Assembly (NCBI GenBank): GCA_020853405.1
Contig: JADYYZ010000168.1
Coordinates: 1-9,091 of the forward strand
Direction of reading: 5' to 3'
Source of the DNA: Acetobacteraceae bacterium
GTDB taxonomy: Bacteria > Pseudomonadota > Alphaproteobacteria > Acetobacterales > Acetobacteraceae
DNA: 9,091 nt
Numbering within the stretch: position 1 is the first letter of the stretch; every line of letters starts with the position of its first letter. A program made the translations under genes and the position numbers. The notes under the pieces are model-generated. The model did not search any database and was not told the DNA's origin. It saw nothing but the letters and a program-made list of their open reading frames with translations. Positions 1 to 7,353 of this stretch are shown in pieces.

Positions 1-118
1 CAGTCCGGGCGGTTCATACCAGCGCCACGAGTTCCTGACCGGTGGTGAGGCCACGAAGTGGCCCGCGGCCGATGCCGCGCCTCTCCCCGAATGCGCTCAC
101 GCATTCGGGGCGCTGAAA
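1..118. other. Left-edge segment with no recognisable gene
   Basis: Between the window edge and the ftsB stop codon I see no supported gene. Two short plus-strand frames enter from the left and stop at 36-38 (TGA) and 46-48 (TGA); either could be the tail of a convergent gene, but too few codons remain to tell. The minus strand has an ATG at 17-15 that could begin a downstream gene, without a good ribosome binding site. In many alphaproteobacteria pdhA follows ftsB at about this spot; nothing here is recognisable as pdhA, though its start could lie just outside. Confidence 0.3.
49..110. terminator. Cluster of three hairpins downstream of ftsB, possible terminator
   Basis: Three perfect inverted repeats follow each other. 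At 49-63 a 6-bp stem GGCCAC/GTGGCC closes a GAA loop. At 65-78 a 5-bp stem GCGGC/GCCGC closes a CGAT loop. At 85-110 an 11-bp stem CCCCGAATGCG/CGCATTCGGGG closes a CTCA loop. The last begins 8 bases beyond the ftsB stop codon, the right place to end the minus-strand eno-ftsB transcript. No T-run follows any stem on either strand, so this is not a classical intrinsic terminator. It could act in either direction if a convergent gene lies to the left. It could also be an intergenic palindromic repeat. The hairpins are seen directly; the terminator role is inferred. Confidence 0.5.
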
Positions 119-448
119 TCAGTAGAGCCGGCCGCCGGGCGGGTACAGGATCACGATCTCGTCGCGCTGGGTCAGGTTCAGCATCGCCCGTGCCCGCTCG
201 TCCAGCGTGTCCGGGTCCAGCCGCGCCGCGCGCAGCGCCGCCACCCGCCGTTCCGCCGCCTCGCGCCGTGCCCGCAGCGTGGCGAGCTCGGCCTCCGCCT
301 GCCCGATCTGGGCCTGGCGCAGCTGCATCATGCGAAAGCCGCGCTGGCCATGGATGGCATGCCAGGCGAAGTAGGCGAGCAGCGCCGAGAGCAGCACCGG
401 CATCACGGCCTGACGCGCCCCGCGCCTGAGGTCGGAGAGAATCCCCAT
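119..448 (-). CDS. ftsB: FtsB/DivIC-family cell division protein
   Basis: This is a small bitopic inner-membrane protein of about 109 residues. In the known family it forms a heterotrimer with FtsL and FtsQ and helps activate septal peptidoglycan synthesis. The sequence shows a short basic N-terminus (RRGARQ), one membrane segment (VMPVLLSALLAYFAWHAI), then a heptad-like coiled coil rich in Ala, Arg and Glu. The C-terminal conserved region includes LDERARAMLNL and DEIVILYPPG, typical of alphaproteobacterial FtsB. The ATG at 448 is preferred; a GTG at 457 in the same frame would add three residues, and neither has a strong Shine-Dalgarno sequence. It lies 56 bases downstream of eno on the same strand, the usual eno-ftsB order, so co-transcription is likely. 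The product name is secure at family level; the exact start is not. Confidence 0.88.
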   Translation of the reverse strand: MGILSDLRRGARQAVMPVLLSALLAYFAWHAIHGQRGFRMMQLRQAQIGQAEAELATLRARREAAERRVAALRAARLDPDTLDERARAMLNLTQRDEIVILYPPGGRLY

Positions 449-504
449 GCGGCGCACCCGATCACGGAGCCCCGCGTCGGGTCAACGCGAAACCCGTGCC
501 CGCG

Positions 505-1785
505 CTAACGAAGGACCGCGAGCCTGCCGGCATAGCGCGCCGCCGGGCCGAGCTCGGCCTCGATCCTGATCAGCTGGTTGTACTTCGCCGTGCGATCGCT
601 GCGGGCGAGGCTGCCGGTCTTGATCTGCCCGCAGCTGGTCGCGACCGCGAGATCGGCGATCGTGGTGTCCTCGGTCTCGCCCGACCGGTGGCTCATCACG
701 CTGCGGAACGCCGCCCGGTGCGCGGTCTCCACCGCATCCAAGGTCTCGGTCAGGGTGCCGATCTGGTTCACCTTCACCAGAATGGCATTGGCCAGGCCCT
801 TCTCGATCCCCATGCGCAGGCGTTCGCTGCTGGTCACGAACAGATCGTCGCCCACCAGCTGCACGCTGGCCCCCAGTTTCCCGGTCAGCAGTGCCCAGCC
901 GTCGAAATCATCCTCGGCGCATCCATCCTCGATCGAGGCAATCGGGAACTTCGCGCACAGCGCGGCCAGGTAGTCGGCCATGCCGGCCTGGTCCAGCGAC
1001 TTGCCCTCGCCTTCGAGCTCGTAGCGGCCGCCCCTGAAGAATTCCGTCGCCGCGCAGTCCAGCCCGAACACCAGGTCCTCGCCGGGGCGATAGCCGGCCT
1101 TCTCGGCGGCCCTGGCGATGAAACCCAGCGCCTCCTCGGCGGATTTCAGGTTGGGCGCGAATCCGCCTTCGTCGCCGACATTGGTGCTGTGGCCGGCATC
1201 GGCCAGCGCCTTCTTCAGCGCCATGAACACTTCCGAGCCCATGCGCACGGCATCGGCGAAGGTCGCGGCACCGACCGGCAGGATCATGAATTCCTGGATG
1301 TCGATCGGGTTGTCGGCGTGCCTGCCGCCATTGACGATGTTCATCATCGGCACCGGCAGTGTGCGGGCGAAGGCGCCGCCGACATAGCGGTAGAGCGGCG
1401 TGCCATAGGCCGCCGCGGCCGCCCTTGCCACCGCCATCGAGACGCCCAGGATCGCGTTCGCGCCCAGCCGTGCCTTGTTCGGCGTGCCATCGAGGTCGAT
1501 CATGGTCTCGTCGATCTTGACCTGTTCGGTCGCGTCCATGCCGGACAGCGCGTCGAACAGTTCCCCCTCCACCGCCTCGATCGCCCGGGTCACGCCCTTG
1601 CCGCCATAGCGTGCCGCGTCGCCGTCGCGCAGCTCGATCGCCTCGTGCGCGCCGGTCGAGGCACCGCTCGGCACCGCGGCGCGGCCGGTGGCGCCGCCAT
1701 CCAGCAGGCAGTCCACCTCGATCGTCGGGTTGCCGCGGCTGTCGAGGATCTCGCGGGCGATCAGGTCGGCGATGGCGAAGGTCAT
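505..1785 (-). CDS. eno: Enolase (phosphopyruvate hydratase)
   Basis: Enolase converts 2-phosphoglycerate to phosphoenolpyruvate in the cytoplasm (glycolysis and gluconeogenesis); the 426-residue length is normal. Visible family motifs are the substrate loop SGASTG (from residue 40), GGRHADN with His156, IQEF with Glu165, VGDEGGFAPN with Glu206, the Mg2+ ligands Asp243 (GLDCA), Glu286 (SIEDG) and Asp313 (VGDDLFVT), the catalytic Lys338 in ILVKVNQIGT, SHRSGETED (366-368 HRS) and Lys389 in IKTG. All expected catalytic and metal residues are present, so the enzyme should be active. A minor variation is GCAEDDFDGW after Glu286, where most bacterial enolases have Met or Leu and Trp. The ATG at 1785 is preceded by a GGGGT-type ribosome site about 8 bases upstream. 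The gene lies 86 bases downstream of the DUF6481 gene and upstream of ftsB. Its product is a substrate of KdsA, encoded nearby. Confidence 0.98.
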   Translation of the reverse strand: MTFAIADLIAREILDSRGNPTIEVDCLLDGGATGRAAVPSGASTGAHEAIELRDGDAARYGGKGVTRAIEAVEGELFDALSGMDATEQVKIDETMIDLDGTPNKARLGANAILGVSMAVARAAAAAYGTPLYRYVGGAFARTLPVPMMNIVNGGRHADNPIDIQEFMILPVGAATFADAVRMGSEVFMALKKALADAGHSTNVGDEGGFAPNLKSAEEALGFIARAAEKAGYRPGEDLVFGLDCAATEFFRGGRYELEGEGKSLDQAGMADYLAALCAKFPIASIEDGCAEDDFDGWALLTGKLGASVQLVGDDLFVTSSERLRMGIEKGLANAILVKVNQIGTLTETLDAVETAHRAAFRSVMSHRSGETEDTTIADLAVATSCGQIKTGSLARSDRTAKYNQLIRIEAELGPAARYAGRLAVLR

Positions 1786-1871
1786 CCGGCTACCCCGTGC
1801 TGCGTGGATCGCCGAGGTAACACCAGACGCCGCGAACCGCCACCCTGGAAGGGGATGGGCCGGGAAGTCGC

Positions 1872-2219
1872 CTATTTACGCGCCTTGCGGGCGGCATAGC
1901 GGGCATCGCGCGCCTTCTTCTGGTCGGCCAGCAGCTGCAGCTTGCGCAGCGTTTCGGCCCGCTTTGCCGCCTCGGCGGCGGCGATCCGCTCGGCCTTCTC
2001 GCGCGCCAGGCGCTCCTCCTCGGCCTTGCGGGCGATCTTGCGTGCCTCGGCCCGCTCGCGCTCCTTCTGTTCGCGCAGGACATCCGCCTCGCGCCGCGCG
2101 ACCACGGCAGGATCGTTCGGATCGGGGATGGTGGAGCGGAACCGCTCCAGCAAGGCCTTCTTCGCGTCCATCGCCGCCTTGCGGCGGTCGTCGAAATTGT
2201 CTCCGCGATACCCGTTCAT
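1872..2219 (-). CDS. DUF6481-like small charged alpha-helical protein
   Basis: This 115-residue protein is almost entirely Ala, Arg, Lys and Glu from residue 38 onward and should be one long charged helix or coiled coil with no membrane segment or signal peptide. The N-terminal pattern (NFDDRRKAAMDAKKALLERFR, then PDPNDPAVVARR) and the C-terminal KKARDARYAARKARK match what I remember of the DUF6481 family of alphaproteobacteria, whose function is not established. The assignment rests on recalled family style, not a search. The start is the ATG at 2219; the upstream sequence has only a weak ribosome site. It ends 86 bases before eno on the same strand and may be co-transcribed with it, but it is not part of the usual kdsA-eno-ftsB arrangement. 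A nucleic-acid-binding role would fit the basic composition but is only a guess. Confidence 0.8.
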   Translation of the reverse strand: MNGYRGDNFDDRRKAAMDAKKALLERFRSTIPDPNDPAVVARREADVLREQKERERAEARKIARKAEEERLAREKAERIAAAEAAKRAETLRKLQLLADQKKARDARYAARKARK

Positions 2220-2244
2220 CGTGCTGGCGTCATCCCATCAGCGC

Positions 2245-2280
2245 GGCCATCTGCCCGGCCATCCGCCCGGCCATCTGCCC
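2245..2280. repeat. 12-bp tandem repeat, three copies
   Basis: Three adjacent 12-base units read GGCCATCTGCCC, GGCCATCCGCCC and GGCCATCTGCCC, differing at one base in the middle copy; a degenerate GGTTCACCCC follows. It lies 25 bases upstream of the DUF6481 start codon, so it would be in or near that gene's promoter or leader. A 12-base period keeps frame, giving repeated DGRA on the minus strand, but no real gene uses it. Confidence 0.75.
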
Positions 2281-2333
2281 GGTTCACCCCGGACCGCTCA
2301 TCTAGCAGCGGCCGGCGCGCTGGCAAACTCCCC

Positions 2334-2414
2334 CCGCGCAGGGCTGGGCTGCCGCAGGCCGGGCTGGCCGGCCGCGGGCCGGGCGAAGAATCGCCCCGCC
2401 CCGCCCTTGTGCGG
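2334..2414. repeat. Inverted-repeat element able to fold as a three-way junction
   Basis: Outer arms 2334-2349 and 2398-2414 pair over 15 positions (one of them G-T), with one T-C mismatch and one bulged T. Inside are two further hairpins. At 2352-2377, CCGC-A-GGCCGG pairs with CCGGCC-GCGG around a GCTGG loop, leaving one bulged A. At 2381-2396, GGGCGA pairs with TCGCCC around AGAA. Only 2, 3 and 1 bases separate the three stems, so the whole 81 bases can form a compact three-way junction on either strand. It lies in the divergent region between the DUF6481 gene and the antiporter gene, ending 87 bases before the antiporter start. Either an interspersed palindromic repeat or a structured leader is possible. 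The pairing is read from the sequence; the role is unknown. Confidence 0.6.
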
Positions 2415-2456
2415 CGGCCGCCAGCCGGTTGATAAGCGGCCCGCGGCACCGGGGCA

Positions 2457-2488
2457 ATGCAGAACCGGGGCGATGCAGAACCGGGGCG
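2457..2488. repeat. 16-bp direct duplication in the antiporter leader
   Basis: ATGCAGAACCGGGGCG occurs twice back to back (2457-2472 and 2473-2488), preceded by a partial copy CCGGGGCA at 2449-2456. It sits directly upstream of the antiporter ribosome binding site. Each copy carries an ATG; the first is in frame with the antiporter and the second is not. It looks like a replication-slippage duplication in untranslated sequence. Confidence 0.75.
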
Positions 2489-2496
2489 GAGAGAAG
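2488..2496 (+). promoter_or_regulatory. Ribosome binding site deciding the antiporter start
   Basis: GGAGAGAAG ends 5 bases before the ATG at 2502. It supports starting the antiporter there and not at the in-frame ATG at 2457, which lies inside the 16-bp duplication and has no comparable site. Confidence 0.6.
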
Positions 2497-2501
2497 ATTC
2501 C

Positions 2502-3578
2502 ATGGCGCAAGCGCATGCGACGCCTGCCTCGTCGTGGCTGTTTCCGCTCGCGGGCCTCGTGCTGTACGGGCTCGCCGCCGGCGGGGTGCTGCCTGGCCTC
2601 GTGGTCGGGATCGCACTGCTGCCGGTGCTGTTCGGCGCGGTGTTTGCCGGCGTCCACCATGCCGAGGTGATCGGCGAACGAATCGGCGAGCCGTTCGGCA
2701 CGCTGGTGCTGTCGATGGCGGTGACCGTGATCGAGGTGGCGCTGATCGCCTCGGTCATGCTGGGCGACACGCCGAAACCCGCGCTCGCGCGCGATACCGT
2801 GTTCTCGGTGGTGATGATCGTGCTCAACGGCATCGTCGGCCTGTGCATCCTTATCGGCGGCATCAAGCACGGCGAGCAGAGTTTCCGGGTCACCGGCGCC
2901 AGCGTCTATCTGACGGTACTGGTGGCGATGAGCGTGCTGACGATGGTCATGCCGAACTATACCGAGACCGCGCTCGGCCCGGTCTATGCGCCGCCGCAGC
3001 TGGCGTTCATCAGTGCCGCGACGCTGGCGCTCTATGCGGTGTTCCTCTACATCCAGACCATCCGCCATCGCGAGCATTTCCTGCCGGTCGCCGGCGATGC
3101 CGAGGCGCACGCCCGGCCAGGCCCGCGCCAGACCCTGATCAGCACGGGGCTGCTGGTGGTGGCGCTTATCGCGGTGATCCTGCTGTCGAAACCGTTCGCG
3201 GTCCTGGCCGGGGTGGTCGTGACCTATGCCGGTGCGCCGGAGGCGGTGATCGGCGTGCTGGTGGCGATGCTGGTGCTGCTGCCGGAGTTCGTGACCGCGC
3301 TCCGCGCCGCCCTTGCCGACAAGCTGCAGCAGAGCATCAACCTCGCACTCGGCTCGTCGCTGGCGACGATCGGGCTGACGGTGCCGGCGGTGGCGCTGAT
3401 GAGCTCGCTGCTGGGCACGCCGATGGTGCTTGGGCTGTCGGCCAAGGAAACCGTGCTGCTGGCGCTGTCGATCGTGATCAGCCTGCTGACCTTCGGCACC
3501 GGACGCACCAACATCCTGCACGGCTTCGTGCACCTGGTGCTTTTCGCGACCTTCGTGTTCCTGACCGTGGTGCCGTAG
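2502..3578 (+). CDS. chaA: ChaA/CaxA-type Ca2+/H+ antiporter
   Basis: This is an inner-membrane cation/proton exchanger of the CaCA superfamily; in the known family it expels Ca2+ (and in ChaA also Na+ or K+) using the proton gradient. The 358 residues contain about eleven hydrophobic segments in two halves joined by a polar loop (residues 187-209, HRE...GPRQ). The first alpha-repeat is GEPFGTLVLSMAVTVIEVAL (residues 62-81, with Glu78). The second begins at about residue 242 with YAGAPEAVIGVLVAM and PEFVTALRAA (Glu262), followed by QQSINLALGSSLATIGLTVP. These are the characteristic repeats carrying the transport glutamates. Its strand is opposite to all nearby genes, so it must have its own promoter; it runs convergently into kdsA with only 29 bases between stop codons. 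Substrate specificity cannot be read from the sequence, so the symbol is by family resemblance. Confidence 0.92.
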   Translation: MAQAHATPASSWLFPLAGLVLYGLAAGGVLPGLVVGIALLPVLFGAVFAGVHHAEVIGERIGEPFGTLVLSMAVTVIEVALIASVMLGDTPKPALARDTVFSVVMIVLNGIVGLCILIGGIKHGEQSFRVTGASVYLTVLVAMSVLTMVMPNYTETALGPVYAPPQLAFISAATLALYAVFLYIQTIRHREHFLPVAGDAEAHARPGPRQTLISTGLLVVALIAVILLSKPFAVLAGVVVTYAGAPEAVIGVLVAMLVLLPEFVTALRAALADKLQQSINLALGSSLATIGLTVPAVALMSSLLGTPMVLGLSAKETVLLALSIVISLLTFGTGRTNILHGFVHLVLFATFVFLTVVP

Positions 3579-3607
3579 CCCGCGCCGCGCGGCCGGGACG
3601 GGGTCGC

Positions 3608-4428
3608 TCAGCCCGCCTGCTTCGCCAGCCTGTCGAACGCGGCCAGCCGCGCGAGAAGTGCCGGCATGTCGCGAAGCGCGATCATGTTCGGCCCGTCGCT
3701 CGGCGCGGCGTCGGGGTCGGGGTGGCACTCGATGAACACGGCGGCGACGCCAACCGCGACCGCCGCCCGGGCCAGCACCGGCGCGAATTCGCGCTGGCCG
3801 CCGGAACTGGTGCCCTGCCCGCCCGGCTGCTGCACCGAATGCGTGGCATCGAACACCACCGGATAGCCGGTCTCGGCCATGATCGGCAGCGCCCGCATGT
3901 CGGAAACCAGCGTGTTGTAGCCGAAACTGGCTCCCCGCTCGCACAGCAGGATGCTCTCGTTGCCGGTCGAGGCGATCTTGGCGGCGACGTTCTTCATGTC
4001 CCACGGCGCCAGGAACTGCCCCTTCTTGACATTGATGGCGCGCCCCGTGCCGCCGGCGGCCAGCAGCAGGTCGGTCTGGCGGCACAGGAAGGCCGGTATC
4101 TGCAGCACATCGACCGCCTCGGCCGCCGGCGCGCATTGTTCCGGCGCGTGCACGTCGGTCAGCGTCGGCAGCCCCGTCTCCTCGCGCACGTGGGCGAGAA
4201 TCCGCAGCCCCTCGGCCATGCCGATGCCGCGCGCGGCCGCGGCGCTGGTGCGGTTCGCCTTGTCGTAGCTCGACTTGTAGATCAGGCCGATGCCTGCCCT
4301 GCGCGCCATTTCCGCCAGCGCGTGCGCGACCTCCAGCGCGTGCCCCTCGCTCTCGATCTGGCAGGGCCCGGCGATGCAGACCAGCGGCAGGTCGTTGCCG
4401 AGCGTGAGCTCGCGGATTCGGACAGCGC

Positions 4429-4432
<4 letters not shown>
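3608..4432 (-). CDS. kdsA: 3-deoxy-8-phosphooctulonate synthase (KDO-8-P synthase)
   Basis: KdsA condenses phosphoenolpyruvate with D-arabinose-5-phosphate to form KDO-8-phosphate, a precursor of the lipopolysaccharide inner core. At 274 residues it is close to the family length. Motifs are CIAGPCQIES (residues 19-28), KSSYDKANRTS (53-63), TDVHAPEQ, QIPAFLCRQTDLL (111-123), NVKKGQFLAPWDMKN, ERGASFGYN, DATHSVQQPGG (195-205) and FIECHPDP. Cys24, His198, Glu235 and Asp246 correspond to the four metal ligands of metal-dependent KDO8P synthases such as that of Aquifex; the E. coli-type enzyme has Asn in place of this Cys. The best start is the GTG at 4432, which overlaps the pyrG stop as GTGA, so translation is probably coupled. 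No ATG lies near the expected N-terminus. It is the last gene of the tpiA-secG-pyrG-kdsA run. Confidence 0.96.
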
Positions 4433-6057
<1,625 letters not shown>

Positions 6058-6085
6058 GGGGGGCCACCCTAAGCAGGTTTCGCGG

Positions 6086-6115
6086 CCGCCGTCAGCAGTA
6101 CCGGCTGCGCGGCGG
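6086..6115 (-). promoter_or_regulatory. Hairpin in the secG-pyrG spacer
   Basis: CCGCCG (6086-6091) pairs with CGGCGG (6110-6115), and CAGC (6093-6096) with GCTG (6104-6107), around a 7-base loop, with a small T versus CG internal loop between the stems. It lies 31 bases beyond the secG stop and 28 bases before the pyrG start in the transcript. No T-run follows it, so a processing, attenuation or mRNA-stability role is possible but unproven; chance folding is also possible at this GC content. Confidence 0.35.
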
Positions 6116-6146
6116 GTGTGCGCTCAGGAAAGGCGCGGAAATCCGT

Positions 6147-6476
6147 TCAGTTCAGCGGCACTGCCGGGCCGGCGGGCGCGGCCGGCGGCGCCGGGGTTGC
6201 CGGCAGCGCGGGCGCCGTGGGCGGCGACTCGAGCAGCGAGGACGGTGCGCGCGAGCCCATGTTCAGCACCGCGAGCGTCAGACTGAGGGCCATGAACAGC
6301 GTCGCCAGCACGGCGGTAGCGCGGGTCAGCAGGTTGGCGGTGCCGCGCCCGGTCATGAAGCCGCCACCGCCGCCGCCGCCGATGCCAAGGCCGCCGCCTT
6401 CGCTCTTCTGGATCAGCACGACCCCGATCAGCGCGGTGGTGACGATCAGGTGGGCAACGAGAAGCACTTCCGCCAT
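6147..6476 (-). CDS. secG: Preprotein translocase subunit SecG
   Basis: SecG is the small accessory subunit of the SecYEG channel in the inner membrane and assists SecA-driven protein export. The 109 residues show the family layout: a first membrane helix at about 3-22 (ending LIGVVLIQKSEGGGLG), a glycine-rich cytoplasmic loop (residues 27-46, with seven consecutive Gly at 33-39, then FMTGRG), the conserved TANLLTRATAVLA, and a second membrane helix at about 51-72. The C-terminal tail from residue 77 is Pro/Ala-rich and low in complexity, common in alphaproteobacterial SecG. The ATG at 6476 lies 12 bases after the tpiA stop, so the two are surely co-transcribed, the usual tpiA-secG order. The start is fixed by the MAEVLLVAHLIV N-terminus at the first helix. 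Confidence 0.96.
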   Translation of the reverse strand: MAEVLLVAHLIVTTALIGVVLIQKSEGGGLGIGGGGGGGFMTGRGTANLLTRATAVLATLFMALSLTLAVLNMGSRAPSSLLESPPTAPALPATPAPPAAPAGPAVPLN

Positions 6477-6488
6477 GGCGGCGCGTCT

Positions 6489-7235
6489 CTAGCCCGTGCG
6501 CGCGGCGCGGGCAATGCCCAGGAAATCGCCGGCGGCCAGGCTGGCGCCACCGACCAGCGCGCCACCGACCTCCGGCAGCGCCAGCAGCACCGCGGCGTTC
6601 GATGGCTTCACGCTGCCGCCATAGAGGATCAGCGTCCCCCGCCCGGCACCGCCGAACGCCTCGGCGAGCCGACCGCGGATGAAGCCGTGCATGGCGGCGA
6701 CCTCGGCCTCGGTGGGCGTGAGACCGGTGCCGATCGCCCAGACCGGTTCGTACGCCACGACCCCGCCGGCCGCGGCAAAGCCCGCCGGCAGGCTGGCCGA
6801 AATCTGGCCGCCGACCACAGCCTCGGCGCGCCCGGATTCGCGCTCGGCGCGGGTCTCGCCGACGCAGACCACGGGCACGAGGCCGGCCGCGATCGCCGCC
6901 TCGGCCTTCGCGCGGACCTGGGCGTCGGTTTCGGCATGGTCCTGGCGCCGCTCGGAATGGCCGAGGATCACGTGGCTCGCGCCGGCATCGCGCAGCTGGA
7001 CCGGCGAGACGTCGCCGGTATGCGCACCGGACGGCCTGGCGTGGCAGTCCTGCCCGCCGACCCCGATGGTACTGCCGGCCAGGGCGTCGGCGGCCAGCGC
7101 GAGCAGCGTCGCCGGCGGGCAGACCAGCATCGCGCAGCCGCAGCCGGGCGCTTCCTGGCGCAGCGCCGAAAGCAGCGCCGACGCCGAGGCACGGGTGCCG
7201 TTCATCTTCCAGTTGCCGGCGATCAGTTGGCGCAT
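6489..7235 (-). CDS. tpiA: Triosephosphate isomerase
   Basis: TpiA interconverts dihydroxyacetone phosphate and glyceraldehyde-3-phosphate in glycolysis. The 248 residues form a standard TIM barrel with AGNWKMNG (Lys10), GHSERR (His93), the catalytic Glu163 and flexible loop in AYEPVWAIGTG (161-171), and the phosphate-binding YGGSVKPSN (205-213) and GGASL motifs. All catalytic residues are present. The ATG at 7235 is chosen because the family N-terminus MRQLIAGNWKMN begins there and a GAGGAG ribosome site (7246-7251 on the other strand) lies 10 bases upstream; the frame stays open further upstream by chance. It is the first gene of the minus-strand operon tpiA-secG-pyrG-kdsA and is divergent from the ppiD-like gene, with a 118-base gap. 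Confidence 0.98.
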   Translation of the reverse strand: MRQLIAGNWKMNGTRASASALLSALRQEAPGCGCAMLVCPPATLLALAADALAGSTIGVGGQDCHARPSGAHTGDVSPVQLRDAGASHVILGHSERRQDHAETDAQVRAKAEAAIAAGLVPVVCVGETRAERESGRAEAVVGGQISASLPAGFAAAGGVVAYEPVWAIGTGLTPTEAEVAAMHGFIRGRLAEAFGGAGRGTLILYGGSVKPSNAAVLLALPEVGGALVGGASLAAGDFLGIARAARTG

Positions 7236-7263
7236 CGGGCCGCGGCTCCTCAATCCGGGCCGC

Positions 7264-7292
7264 GCCCTAGCGCGGTGCTGGCGCGAACACAA
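7264..7292 (-). promoter_or_regulatory. Candidate promoter of the tpiA operon
   Basis: On the minus strand TTGTGT (7292-7287) and TAGGGC (7269-7264) are separated by 17 bases, ending 28 bases before the tpiA start. The match to sigma-70 consensus is partial (TTG and TA conserved), so this is a weak prediction. The location in the 118-base divergent gap is where a promoter for the operon is expected. Confidence 0.25.
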
Positions 7293-7353
7293 CCCCGCCG
7301 GTATGGTCCGCGCCCGTTTCCGTGCTGCCGGGTCCCCTGCCGATGATGCGTCC

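Noticed and set aside
5..28. GGTTCATACC followed by GCGCCA, resembling a tRNA T-arm and CCA end
   Set aside because: The flanking bases do not pair as a T-stem and the loop departs from the conserved pattern; no tRNA can be built here.
496..1899. 467-codon open frame on the plus strand opposite eno
   Set aside because: It is the antisense shadow of an intact enolase. Long antisense frames are expected at this GC content; its product is rich in Arg, His and Gly and has no recognisable motif.
2407..2435. Possible antiporter promoter TTGTGC with TGATAA
   Set aside because: The match to consensus is poor, and TTGTGC falls inside the right arm of the inverted-repeat element, which explains it better.
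2298..4136. 612-codon minus-strand frame across the antiporter and kdsA
   Set aside because: It is out of frame with kdsA and antisense to the antiporter. The product is low in complexity (Arg, His, Gln) and matches nothing recognisable.
6058..6063. Run of six C residues just before the pyrG ATG, reminiscent of nucleotide-sensing tracts at pyr genes
   Set aside because: The known pyrG mechanism needs the run at the transcript 5' end. Here pyrG is inside an operon, so the tract is probably incidental.
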